A stretch of 64,000 bases of DNA from the NCBI RefSeq assembly GCF_026130545.1, contig NZ_JAMOIM010000002.1:1-64000 (forward strand). Direction: 5' to 3'. Both the position numbers and the translations under genes were made by a program. The notes under the pieces are model-generated. The model was given only the letters and a program-made list of their open reading frames with translations, had not been told where the DNA came from and did not search any database. This stretch comes from Lichenifustis flavocetrariae (GTDB lineage: Bacteria; Pseudomonadota; Alphaproteobacteria; Rhizobiales; Beijerinckiaceae). Shown in pieces: positions 43,939 to 52,465 of this stretch. Within the stretch, counting starts at the first letter, position 1. Every line of letters starts with the position of its first letter.

Positions 43939-44735
43939 AGCTCGACAAAGTCAGCCGAGGCCCTCACTTGCCGACCTTGGTGGCCAGTTCCCTCTCGCGC
44001 GAAATCGCGCAAGGCCGGCTCGCGCCCGGCGCGCAATTGCCGACCGAGCAGGCGCTGGCCCAGACCTTCGGGGTCAGCCGCAACGTCATCCGGGAGGCGA
44101 TCGCGCGGCTCCGGTCGGAAGGCCGGGTCTGGTCGCAACAGGGGCGTGGCGCCTTCGTGTCGGATGCACCGCCCCCCGCCGTGCTGACCATTGATCATGA
44201 GGGCCTGCACGACGCCGACAATTTCCGCAGCCTGTTCGAATTGCGCGGCATTCTCGAGGTGCAGGCCGCCGCGCTCGCGGCCGAACGACGCTCCACGGAC
44301 GATCTCGACAAAATGCGCGCGGCGCACGAAGCGATGGCTGCCGCCATCTACGGCAGCATCGCCTGGTTGAACGCCGATCTCGACGTGCATCGCACCATCG
44401 CGGCGGCGACCGGCAACGGCTATATGCTGCAATTCCTGAGTTTTGTGTCCGAGCGCGTTCGCGATAGTATCCTGGCCTCGGGCAACAAGCACAGTTCCGA
44501 GGACGTGGCGCAGATCACGCTCGGCGAACACGAACGCATTCTGGCCGCCATTGGCGACGGGAATGCCGAGGAAGCCCAAGCCGCGATGCGGGCCCATCTC
44601 GTCGGTGCGGCCCAGCGTGTCGGGGTGACCGGAAAGCCGTCGAAGACGGCTATGGATGATGAAAAGAACAGGATCGACCGGGTGCCGTCCAAACGGCAAC
44701 CACGACAAACGGCAGATGCAGGTGTTTTGAAATGA
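43929..44735 (+). CDS. GntR-family transcriptional regulator, FadR/FCD type
   Basis: 268 residues. N-terminal winged helix (LPTEQALAQTFGVSRNVIREAIARLRSEGRV), C-terminal FCD helical ligand domain with conserved residues in NADLDVHRTIAAATGN, ITLGEHERILAAI and MRAHL, where Asp/His ligands bind a metal and a carboxylic acid. Such regulators usually repress sugar-acid catabolism and are relieved by a pathway intermediate. The basic tail after residue 235 is an extension. Translationally coupled to its neighbours, so it probably controls this cluster. Confidence 0.9.
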   Translation: MALKLDKVSRGPHLPTLVASSLSREIAQGRLAPGAQLPTEQALAQTFGVSRNVIREAIARLRSEGRVWSQQGRGAFVSDAPPPAVLTIDHEGLHDADNFRSLFELRGILEVQAAALAAERRSTDDLDKMRAAHEAMAAAIYGSIAWLNADLDVHRTIAAATGNGYMLQFLSFVSERVRDSILASGNKHSSEDVAQITLGEHERILAAIGDGNAEEAQAAMRAHLVGAAQRVGVTGKPSKTAMDDEKNRIDRVPSKRQPRQTADAGVLK

Positions 44736-45475
44736 CGGGTCGGCTCAAAGGCAAGACGGTGATCATCACGGCGGCGGCGCAAGGCATCGGCCTCGCCTCG
44801 GCCCTCGCCTGCGCCCGCGAGGGCGCCCAGGTCATCGCCACCGACATAGACGCTGGGAAACTCGCGTCCAACGCAACCGCCGAGGGCATCATTACCGAGC
44901 GTCTGGACGTTCTCGATCCCGCCGCCATCAAGGCCTTCGCGGAGCGATACCCCTCCCCGGACGCCTTGTTCAACTGCGCCGGCTTCGTGCACAACGGTTC
45001 GATCCTTGAGTGCGACGAAGACGCCTTCTCGTTTTCGGTCGATCTCAACGTGAGGGCCATGTACCGCATGATGCGGGCCTTTTTGCCCGGCATGATCGCC
45101 AAGGGTGGCGGCTCGATCGTCAACATGGCAAGCGTCGCCTCGACCATCATCGCGGCGCCGAACCGTTTCGTCTACGGCGCCACAAAGGCGGCGGTCACCG
45201 GCATGACGAAATCCGTCGCGGCCGATTTCGTGACGAAGGGCATCCGGGCGAATGCGATCTGCCCCGGTACGATCGAAAGCCCGTCCCTGCAGGACCGCAT
45301 GCGGGCACTGGGCGATTACGACACGGCCCGGGCGAGCTTCCTGGCCAGGCAGCCCATGGGCCGGCTCGGCACACCAGACGAGGTCGCAAACCTCGTCGTA
45401 TTCCTGGTGAGCGACGAATCCTCGCTGATCACCGGGACGGCGATCGCAATCGACGGTGGGTGGACGAATACCTGA
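44732..45475 (+). CDS. SDR oxidoreductase, 2-keto-3-deoxy-L-fuconate dehydrogenase-like
   Basis: 247 residues, classical SDR. Cofactor motif TAAAQGIG (13-20), NCAG (81-84), catalytic Ser134 and Tyr148/Lys152 (VYGATK). The whole sequence, including GFVHNGSILECDED and SLITGTAIAIDGGW, closely resembles the DHRS6/BDH2 group, which contains bacterial 2-keto-3-deoxy-L-fuconate dehydrogenases (giving 2,4-diketo-3-deoxy-L-fuconate). ATGA overlap with the regulator. 3-hydroxybutyrate dehydrogenase activity is an alternative. Confidence 0.85.
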   Translation: MTGRLKGKTVIITAAAQGIGLASALACAREGAQVIATDIDAGKLASNATAEGIITERLDVLDPAAIKAFAERYPSPDALFNCAGFVHNGSILECDEDAFSFSVDLNVRAMYRMMRAFLPGMIAKGGGSIVNMASVASTIIAAPNRFVYGATKAAVTGMTKSVAADFVTKGIRANAICPGTIESPSLQDRMRALGDYDTARASFLARQPMGRLGTPDEVANLVVFLVSDESSLITGTAIAIDGGWTNT

Positions 45476-45479
45476 CCGC

Positions 45480-46010
45480 CTACGGCGGGGGTTTCAAAAT
45501 ATCTTCGGCATGTTCGAGAGAGATCTGCCGGGACGCCGTGAGTGGCACGTGGTAAGCGAAGGAGTGGGCCACGCCTGCCCTGCCTTTTGCTGCGGCGCGA
45601 CCCGCTTCCGGCCCGTGGCAAACTGCGAAATAGATCGCAAAGAAGTTCACTGAAGATCGTTGCGCCCAGGCTGGGCTTTGCTCGTCGGGCGCGAGCATGA
45701 AGGCGGTCGCGGGTCGATCCGGCTGCACGCTGATCACCGCCGGCCTCGTCGCCGAGCAATAAACGAACCCGCTTTCCTCACCCTGGCTGGCGCGCCCTTG
45801 GGAACTGGCGTGGAACGTCTCGACTTTCGTCTTAAAGAGCTGGCCGTCCGGCCCCGGGGCGACAGGAGTCTTCTCCAGGATCGCGAACTCGGCACAACCG
45901 TCCTTCTGACAGAGACCTCGTATGATTTCGGTTGATGAAGTGCCCTGGGCCTGCGCGGCCCAGGGCAGAAGAATGACAAGAAACGCGAGTGCGGAACATC
46001 GAAGCTGCAT
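45480..46010 (-). CDS. Exported hypothetical protein (176 aa)
   Basis: ATG at 46010 chosen because it opens with a clear Sec signal (MQLRCSALAFLVILLPWAAQAQG) cleaved after AQA. The mature part has about four cysteines (GLCQKDGCAEF, FVYCSATRP, FAVCHGP) that could form disulfides in the periplasm. No family recognised. Convergent with the SDR gene, 4 bp apart. The frame is open to 46118. Confidence 0.65.
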   Translation of the reverse strand: MQLRCSALAFLVILLPWAAQAQGTSSTEIIRGLCQKDGCAEFAILEKTPVAPGPDGQLFKTKVETFHASSQGRASQGEESGFVYCSATRPAVISVQPDRPATAFMLAPDEQSPAWAQRSSVNFFAIYFAVCHGPEAGRAAAKGRAGVAHSFAYHVPLTASRQISLEHAEDILKPPP

Positions 46011-46086
46011 CCACGGGAAACCGGTCGGTCCCCATAAGGTTCGCTTTGACACTTGAATTTCGCGCTGCCTCGTCGAGGTTCTCAAG

Positions 46087-46989
46087 TTATCTGGCCGGCT
46101 CGACCAACGAAACCCCATTCAGTTCCGCCACGATGTCGGACAGCATGGGAACGTATTTCTCGCCCTGCCCCGTGCCGACGGCGGTCGCGAAGGCGTTGCG
46201 CACGGCCGACCCCATCGGGTTCGCGGCCCCCATGGCGACGGCGGCCGAGGCTAGGTAGCTCATATCCTTGTGCGCATTGCTCAACGTGAACTGGTGGGCG
46301 TTCTTGTCCCGCTCGATCACATATTTGAAGAAGGTCTGGTAGAAGCCGCAATCCATGCGACCGTTGCGGATCACGCTGTCGAAGACTTTCGGCGTCAGGC
46401 CGGCTTTGACGCCAAGCATCAAGGCCTCGGAATAAAGCGCGGCATAGCCCATCGAGATGAAGTTGTTGAGGAGCTTCATCGTATGGCCGCTGCCCACCGG
46501 CCCGGTGTGGATCACGCGTCCCGCGAAGGCGTCGATCACGGTCTTGGCGCGCGCGAAATCGGCGTCGCTGCCGCCCGCCATGATGTCGAGCGTCCCCTCC
46601 ATCGCGTCCTTCGGCGTGCGCGACATGGGAGCGTCGACGAGAATGATGTTCTTGGCCGCAAGCTCCTCGGCCAACTTCACCGTCACGGACGGGTTCGAGG
46701 TCGAGCAGTCGATGATCATGAGTGGCTTGCCGGCGGCAACCAGCCCGTCGGGCCCGTTGATCACCTCTTCGACTTGCGGCGAGCCGGTGACGCACAGGAT
46801 CACGATATCGCTGGCCTCCGCAATCGCCTTGGGAGTCCTGGCTTCCTGGGCGCCGGCCTTCAGAAGGGTTTCGATGGCCTCACGCTTGCGGTGAGCCATC
46901 ACGGTGAGCGGCCAGCCTTTCCGCACGATATTGGTGGCCATGCCGAAGCCCATGAGGCCCAGCCCAATGAATCCGATGCGTTCCTTCAT
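46087..46989 (-). CDS. NAD-binding beta-hydroxyacid dehydrogenase (3-hydroxyisobutyrate dehydrogenase family)
   Basis: 300 residues. Rossmann motif GFIGLGLMGFGMA, and catalytic Lys172 in GSGHTMKLLNNF. The substrate-recognition segment that usually reads DAPVSGG is DAPMSRTP here, which suggests an unusual substrate. Oxidises a 2- or 3-hydroxyacid, or reduces tartronate semialdehyde. It lies 26 bp downstream of the LarA-type gene on the same strand and is likely co-transcribed. Confidence 0.88.
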   Translation of the reverse strand: MKERIGFIGLGLMGFGMATNIVRKGWPLTVMAHRKREAIETLLKAGAQEARTPKAIAEASDIVILCVTGSPQVEEVINGPDGLVAAGKPLMIIDCSTSNPSVTVKLAEELAAKNIILVDAPMSRTPKDAMEGTLDIMAGGSDADFARAKTVIDAFAGRVIHTGPVGSGHTMKLLNNFISMGYAALYSEALMLGVKAGLTPKVFDSVIRNGRMDCGFYQTFFKYVIERDKNAHQFTLSNAHKDMSYLASAAVAMGAANPMGSAVRNAFATAVGTGQGEKYVPMLSDIVAELNGVSLVEPAR

Positions 46990-47015
46990 GGTCTTCTCCC
47001 AATCGTTTTTGTTAG

Positions 47016-48335
47016 TCAGGCCGCTGCTGGCTGGTGGTAAGGGATCACATAGGGCCCCTCCGGGATCACCGCGACTGCGGAGTCCCCGGAACGGGTGATC
47101 GCGGCCGCGACGGCCTCGTCGATGTTGGTGACGAGATGCACGCCCGTCACATCGCGGTCGGCTTGTGCGAGCCCGGTGGTATAAAGCTCAACCCGGCCAA
47201 CCCGAAGCGACTTCACCTGCATCTCGGTCTGCCACTCGTCGACCTCGGCCAGCGACTTGGCCGTCAGGGTCGCCAGGAAGCGCTCCGGGCCGAGGTCCAC
47301 CAATCGCTGTTGCGCTTCGCGGAACTCGGCCGAACCGAACCCTTCCGAGCATTCCGACGCCATGATCAACGTGCCGCCCGGCGCCAGAATATCGAGCGGC
47401 GTCACCATGCCCTTGATGGTCTGATAATAGGTCTTGTCGAGCGGGTAGCCGGCCGAGGACGTCACCACCGTGCTGAACTTGCGTCCGACCGGCACATGGG
47501 TGGCGCCGCTCACGAAGTCGACGGCGGCCTGATGACTGGCGATGATCTCGCCGAAGCTGACGAAAACGAGATCGCGATCCTCGTCGATCACCGTGTTGAG
47601 GGCATAGCAATACCCGAGCATCCGAACGATTTCCAGTTGCTCCTCGTGCAGGGGATTGCCGATGAGATTGCACTGAACCGCGAGCGGGTCTTCCATGAAA
47701 CGCGCCGAATGGAAGGTGCGGATCGTCTCGTGTCCCGCGACGCCCGGCGCGATCACCTTGCGACCACCCGACCAGCCGGCCATGAAATGCGGCTCGACGA
47801 GACCAGTGGCGATCCGAAGATCCGCCTCGACGAAACGGCGGTCGAGTTTCACCGGCGTACCGCGGGTCGGGGTTCTCCCCAAGTCGACATGATCGTCCTC
47901 GTTGCGAGCATCATGGTTCTCGACCCGCACTTCGGCCAGCACCCAAGGGTCGCCCACCAATTCAGCCAATTCCTCGCCGAGGTTCGGACGATGCAGACCG
48001 GTCGCCACCAGAACCGTGATGCGGTCGATCGGGATGCCGGCCGTGACCATGGTCTCGATCATCGGCCGGAGGAACAGCCGGTTCGGCACCGGCCGGGTGA
48101 TGTCGCAGATAAGAATGCATGCGCTGCGCTTGCCCGCCGCGAGCTGGCTGAGTGGCGGCGAACCGAACGGCTTAGTCCTAAGTGCCGCATCGAGCGCCGC
48201 AGCGGCGTCGGGCAGTTTCGGGAGCGCACGCTTGCGGATCGTCGTGATGCGGGCCCCCGCAGGCAAGCGAAGCGGGAGGTGGCCACGGCCATAGGCGATC
48301 GCCACCGCCTGTTCTCGATCGATCGTTCCGCTCAC
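47016..48335 (-). CDS. larA: LarA-type nickel-pincer lactate/2-hydroxyacid racemase (DUF2088)
   Basis: 439 residues. Shows the LarA core: ICDITRPVPNR, GLHRP, His141 in VENHDARNED, His183 in EPHFMAGWSGG, the cofactor-tethering Lys193 in GGRKVIAPG and His209 in RTFHSARF. In LarA these residues hold a nickel pincer cofactor and racemise lactate. The cofactor makers LarB, LarC and LarE are not in the window. In this context it would turn L-lactate from the fucose-type pathway into D-lactate for the FAD dehydrogenase. Other 2-hydroxyacids are possible. Confidence 0.85.
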   Translation of the reverse strand: MSGTIDREQAVAIAYGRGHLPLRLPAGARITTIRKRALPKLPDAAAALDAALRTKPFGSPPLSQLAAGKRSACILICDITRPVPNRLFLRPMIETMVTAGIPIDRITVLVATGLHRPNLGEELAELVGDPWVLAEVRVENHDARNEDDHVDLGRTPTRGTPVKLDRRFVEADLRIATGLVEPHFMAGWSGGRKVIAPGVAGHETIRTFHSARFMEDPLAVQCNLIGNPLHEEQLEIVRMLGYCYALNTVIDEDRDLVFVSFGEIIASHQAAVDFVSGATHVPVGRKFSTVVTSSAGYPLDKTYYQTIKGMVTPLDILAPGGTLIMASECSEGFGSAEFREAQQRLVDLGPERFLATLTAKSLAEVDEWQTEMQVKSLRVGRVELYTTGLAQADRDVTGVHLVTNIDEAVAAAITRSGDSAVAVIPEGPYVIPYHQPAAA

Positions 48336-48652
48336 GTCACGCTCCTAATAGCACTTCGCCGGCCGGGCGACCGTGAAGGGTCGCTGAGATCGGCAGACCT
48401 ATGCACCCTATGCCGCACACCAGCCGCGCCACAGGAGCGTTCCCCATCTCTGCTGTCCAGATCATCATACAGCACAAAACCGGCCGATCATCGGGTTGTT
48501 GGACAAGTTTCGCATATCGGCAGCACGGGTCAATGTCTGTCACAGACAAAGCGTACCGGAGCGTGGAGTTCAGGCTTGCCAATGCGCGAGCGCTTGTATG
48601 ATAACCCAATGAATTCGAGCCTGGCTTAAAGGCTGCACGCGGGAGAGACGCC
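48336..48652. promoter_or_regulatory. Divergent promoter region with two operator-like words
   Basis: 317 bp between the larA-like gene (minus) and the aldo/keto reductase gene (plus). It holds TTGTATGATAA at 48594-48604 (plus) and CTGTATGATGA at 48472-48462 (minus), each upstream of one of the genes. TTGCCA at 48576 and TATGAT at 48597 could form a promoter with a short spacer. No gene seen inside. Confidence 0.4.
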
Positions 48653-49639
48653 ATGCAAACGAGAGAATTTGGCCGCACCGGGCGACAGGTCAGCGAGATC
48701 GGCTTCGGGGCTTGGGCTATCGGGGCCGACTGGGGCCATGTCGATTCGAGCGATGCCGAAGCCGCCTTGAACACCGCCCTCGACGCCGGCATGACCTTTA
48801 TCGACACCGCGGACGTCTACGGCGACGGCAGGTCCGAGCAGTTGATCGGCAACGTCCTGAAAAGCCGTGGCGGCGCCCGACCTTACGTGGCCACCAAGGC
48901 TGGCCGACGTTTGCCCAAGCAGACCGTGGAAGGCTTTTCGGCTGAAAACCTGTCGGCCTGGACGGATCGCAGTCTGAAAAACCTGCAGGTCGACACGCTG
49001 GACCTCGTGCAATTGCATTGCCCGCCGACCGAACTCTATTATCACCCCGAGGTCTTCGAGCGTCTCGACCGGCTGGTCGAAGCAGGCAAGATCCGTAATT
49101 ACGGCGTCAGCGTCGAGCGTATTGAGGAGGCTCTCAAGGCGATGGACTATCCGGGCGTCACCAGCGTCCAGATCATTTTCAACATCTTCCGGCAGCGCCC
49201 GATCGAGGTGTTCTTCAAGCAGGCGCTTGAAAAGAAGGTGGCGATCATCGCCCGTGTGCCGCTGGCTTCCGGGCTCCTGTCGGGCAAGTTCAAGACCGAC
49301 ACCAAGTTCGACACGTCCGATCACCGGCAATACAACCGCAACGGCGAAGCCTTCGATGTCGGAGAAACCTTTTCTGGCGTTGACTATGCGAAGGGCCTCG
49401 CGGCGGTCGAGAAGATCCGCCCTCTCGTCGGCGGCAACGCCAGCATGGCGCAGTTCGCGCTGCGTTGGATCCTGATGTTCGATGCCGTGACGGTGGCCAT
49501 CCCGGGTGCCAAGAACCCTGATCAGGCCCGCGCCAACGCGGCCGCGGCCGACCTGCCGGCGTTGAGCGCCGAGACCATGGCGGAGCTGAAGAAGATCTAC
49601 GACGCGGACATTCGTCCCGCCGTCCACGGCCGCTGGTGA
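48653..49639 (+). CDS. Aldo/keto reductase (aldose dehydrogenase-like)
   Basis: 328 residues, TIM-barrel AKR with the full catalytic tetrad: Asp51 and Tyr56 in FIDTADVYG, Lys82 in VATKAG and His122 in LVQLHCPP. C-terminal NADP-binding part IPGAKNPDQARAN. Members next to fuconolactonases often act as L-fucose or D-threo-aldose 1-dehydrogenases giving a lactone. Ten bases separate its stop from the lactonase gene. Specific substrate is inferred from context. Confidence 0.88.
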   Translation: MQTREFGRTGRQVSEIGFGAWAIGADWGHVDSSDAEAALNTALDAGMTFIDTADVYGDGRSEQLIGNVLKSRGGARPYVATKAGRRLPKQTVEGFSAENLSAWTDRSLKNLQVDTLDLVQLHCPPTELYYHPEVFERLDRLVEAGKIRNYGVSVERIEEALKAMDYPGVTSVQIIFNIFRQRPIEVFFKQALEKKVAIIARVPLASGLLSGKFKTDTKFDTSDHRQYNRNGEAFDVGETFSGVDYAKGLAAVEKIRPLVGGNASMAQFALRWILMFDAVTVAIPGAKNPDQARANAAAADLPALSAETMAELKKIYDADIRPAVHGRW

Positions 49640-49648
49640 GGCGGACCC

Positions 49649-50521
49649 GTGGCTATGCCCGTGATCGACGCCCATCAGCATTTCTGGGATCCGGCCACGG
49701 GCCACTATCCGTGGCTCAAAGGCTCCTTCGACCCGATTGCCCGCCCGTTCGGCCCCGCAGACCTCGCGCCCGAATTGGTCCGAGAGGGGATCGACGGCAC
49801 TGTCCTGGTCCAGACCTGGAACAACCTCGGCGAGACCTGGGACTATATCGGCGTTGCGGCCGCAACCCCGTTCGTTGCGGGCGTTGTCGGCTGGGTCGAC
49901 CTCACCGATCCTTCGATCAAGCCCACGCTCACGGCATTGAAAGCCAGCCCGAACGGACGCTGGCTGGTCGGCATCCGCCACCTCGTACAGGACGAAGCCG
50001 ACCCGAACTGGCTCCTCCGCGAGGACGTGCGCCGTGGTCTCGCGACCGTCGCCGAGGCCGGTCTCGTCTACGATCTCGTGATCAAACCGCCGCAACTCCC
50101 GGCCGCATTGCGGACGGTGGCGGATTTCCCGCATCTCCGCTTCGTGCTCGATCATATCGCCAAGCCCGACATCAAGGCCGGCGCTTTCGCGCCTTGGGCG
50201 GAACTCGTCCGACAGTTCGAGCCGCATCGCGACCACGTCTGGTGCAAGCTGTCGGGGATGATCACCGAAGCCGATTGGCAGAACTGGACCCCCCAGATCC
50301 TCAAACCATATGTGGACGAGGTCCTGCAGATCTTCGGCCCCGACCGCTGCATGTACGGGTCCGACTGGCCGGTCTGCCTCGTCGCCGGCCGCTATGCCCA
50401 GGTGATTGATGCCCTGCGCAAATGCCTGGAGCATCACGACACTACGTCAAAAGAACAGATCTTTGGCCGTTCTGCCGTCGAGGCCTACCGGTTGCCAAGC
50501 CTCTACGAAGGACCGCTCTGA
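49649..50521 (+). CDS. Amidohydrolase-family lactonase (L-fuconolactonase-like, COG3618)
   Basis: 290 residues. TIM-barrel amidohydrolase opening VIDAHQHFWDPATGHYPWL, a hallmark of L-fucono-1,5-lactone and related lactone hydrolases; GIRHLVQDEADPNWL, FVLDHIAKPDI, KLSGMITEADW and MYGSDWPV follow, with the metal/acid Asp in the last. It would hydrolyse the sugar lactone made by the upstream aldo/keto reductase. Its stop shares a base with the next start (TGATG). Confidence 0.88.
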   Translation: MAMPVIDAHQHFWDPATGHYPWLKGSFDPIARPFGPADLAPELVREGIDGTVLVQTWNNLGETWDYIGVAAATPFVAGVVGWVDLTDPSIKPTLTALKASPNGRWLVGIRHLVQDEADPNWLLREDVRRGLATVAEAGLVYDLVIKPPQLPAALRTVADFPHLRFVLDHIAKPDIKAGAFAPWAELVRQFEPHRDHVWCKLSGMITEADWQNWTPQILKPYVDEVLQIFGPDRCMYGSDWPVCLVAGRYAQVIDALRKCLEHHDTTSKEQIFGRSAVEAYRLPSLYEGPL

Positions 50522-51612
50522 TGCTGGCGCTCGTCGGATCGTTGACCCGGGGTGTGCCGCATATGGCGCCCGCACGCGGCGAAGGCATCAGCGTCTATGC
50601 CTTCGACGCGGAAACCGGAACGTTCGACCGCATGCATGTGCGCGACGGCATCGACAACCCTTGCTTCGTGGCGCCGCATCCCGAGCGCCCGCTTGTCTAT
50701 GCCGTCTCGGAAGTCTTCGGCTGGAACGAGGGCACTCTCACGGCCTACCGGCTCGACCGGGCGACTGGACGCCTGATCTATCTTAACAAACAGCCGACGC
50801 ACGGCAATCTCGCCTGCTTCTGCGGACTCGACAGATCGGGCCGTTTTGCTGTGGTGGCGAATTACTCGCTCGGCGACCCAACCGAGGAGCCGCGCCGCGC
50901 TTTCGCGGTCTTTCCCCTCCGCGAAGATGGCGGGCTGCACCCAGCTTCCTGCACCATCCAACTGCACGGCACCGGCCCGGATACCGAACGCCAGGAGCAG
51001 CCGCACGGCCACTGGATCGGTTTCAGCCCGGACAATCGCTTTTTGATCGGGGTCGATCTCGGCACCGATCGGATCTTAACTTATCCCTTCGGTGCGGTGG
51101 CAGGCACCGTCGATGAGGCAGACGTTCGCGTCTGTGTGCTGCCGGCAGGAAGCGGGCCACGACACCTCGTCTGGCATCCGGATGGAGCAACGGCCTTCGT
51201 CAGCCACGAGATGGCGAATAGCGTCAGCCGGCTCGCTTTCGATACGGGCAGAGGGCGCTTTACACTTGTCGAGACCGTCTCGACCTTGCCGGAGGGCTGG
51301 TCATCGCCAAGCGACGTGTCCGACCTCCAAATCACACCGAGCGGTCAGACCCTGATCGTGGCCAATCGAGGCCATGACGGTCTCACGGTTTTCCGGTGCG
51401 AAGCGGGCGGTCCTCTCGTCACGTCGCACCACATCTCAGGTCAGGGCCAAACGCCGCGTCACCTGCAAATCGACCCGTCCGGCCGCTGGCTCATCGCAGC
51501 CTATCAGGCCAGCGACGTCCTCGCGGTCTATGCGCTCGACGACCAGACGTCGCGCCTGACGTTCACTCGGCTCGTCCCGTGCGGTTCCCCGATGTGCGTT
51601 CGGTTCGCCTGA
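50521..51612 (+). CDS. Seven-bladed beta-propeller lactonase
   Basis: 363 residues, ATG at 50521 inside the previous stop. Lactonase family PF10282 pattern: repeated blades with ISVYAFDAETGTFD, GLDRSGRFAVVANY, SGPRHLVWHPDG and GQTPRHLQIDPSGRWLIAA. Related enzymes are 6-phosphogluconolactonase (YbhE) and lactone hydrolases. As a second lactonase in the same operon it may handle an alternative lactone ring or an epimeric sugar. Confidence 0.87.
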   Translation: MLALVGSLTRGVPHMAPARGEGISVYAFDAETGTFDRMHVRDGIDNPCFVAPHPERPLVYAVSEVFGWNEGTLTAYRLDRATGRLIYLNKQPTHGNLACFCGLDRSGRFAVVANYSLGDPTEEPRRAFAVFPLREDGGLHPASCTIQLHGTGPDTERQEQPHGHWIGFSPDNRFLIGVDLGTDRILTYPFGAVAGTVDEADVRVCVLPAGSGPRHLVWHPDGATAFVSHEMANSVSRLAFDTGRGRFTLVETVSTLPEGWSSPSDVSDLQITPSGQTLIVANRGHDGLTVFRCEAGGPLVTSHHISGQGQTPRHLQIDPSGRWLIAAYQASDVLAVYALDDQTSRLTFTRLVPCGSPMCVRFA

Positions 51613-51690
51613 CGGGGACCATGGAGGACCCCAGGTACGGGGAAATGAGCCTCCAGGCTTCGCTCGCGAAGACGCGCAGCCGACATCTGG

Positions 51691-52230
51691 TCAAAGGAGA
51701 TTGAGGTTACCGAAGCGGCCATGACCGTAGACGAGCGCATTGCCGTCGCCGAGTTCACCACGCACGTCGCGCACCGCACCGAGAACGATCCCGTGACTGT
51801 GCCGCTCGATGATCTCCTCGACCTCACAGTCGATCACCGCCAGGGCGCCGACGAGACCGGACGCCCCAGTGCCCATGGTAATCCAATCCGCTCCGTCATA
51901 CCGCGCCGCGCCCTTGATTCCGTTGATGCCGGCGAAGCGGCCCGCCAGCTCCGCCTGATCGGCATGCACGATGTTGACGCAGAAGTGCCGCCGCTTGAGG
52001 ATGATCGGATAGCTCGACGATGTCCGGTTGATGCAGATCAACATCGTCGGCGGATCCATCGAAAGTGACACCGCGGAGGTCGCGGTCAAGCCAGTGCGCT
52101 CTTCACCGATGCCGGCCGTAATCACCGCAACGCCACCAACAAGACGCCGCATGGCTTCCTTTAGCGAGAGCGCGTCCACATGAGGGCGTTCGAAGGTTTG
52201 GAGAGGAAAGTTCATTTCGGGTCCGGTCAT
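51691..52230 (-). CDS. Flavin reductase-like protein (DIM6/NTAB family)
   Basis: 179 residues. Flavin-binding pattern: LVGGVAVITAG, TGLTATSAVSLSMDPPTMLICIN and FCVNIVHADQAELAGRF, then LVGALAVIDCEVEEI. Uses NAD(P)H to reduce FMN/FAD, often for a partner monooxygenase, which is not in the window. ATG at 52230, or at 52215 five codons later. The 224 bp up to the ABC genes are A/T-richer and hold no gene. Confidence 0.87.
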   Translation of the reverse strand: MTGPEMNFPLQTFERPHVDALSLKEAMRRLVGGVAVITAGIGEERTGLTATSAVSLSMDPPTMLICINRTSSSYPIILKRRHFCVNIVHADQAELAGRFAGINGIKGAARYDGADWITMGTGASGLVGALAVIDCEVEEIIERHSHGIVLGAVRDVRGELGDGNALVYGHGRFGNLNLL

Positions 52231-52465
52231 TCGAATGGGGCGGTCTGTATCCTTGCCGCGGCAACGCCCGAAGAGGCTTCAATGGTCCAAGCCAAGGCGT
52301 CTTAACTCCAAGCGCTCTCGGTCGCAGGAGCATCTCCGAACGACCATCTCATACGTCTATAAAATTTGTCAACTAATCAGGCGGTCACCGAGCCGCTTGT
52401 CCTGCGGATGGTTGGAGCCTGAAACCCTTTTCACCGCTCTTCAAGAGACAGTCTTCAAAACGTGC

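Noticed and set aside
48626-50437. Minus-strand frame of 603 codons over the aldo/keto reductase and lactonase genes
   Set aside because: Antisense shadow; both plus-strand genes have complete catalytic motifs.
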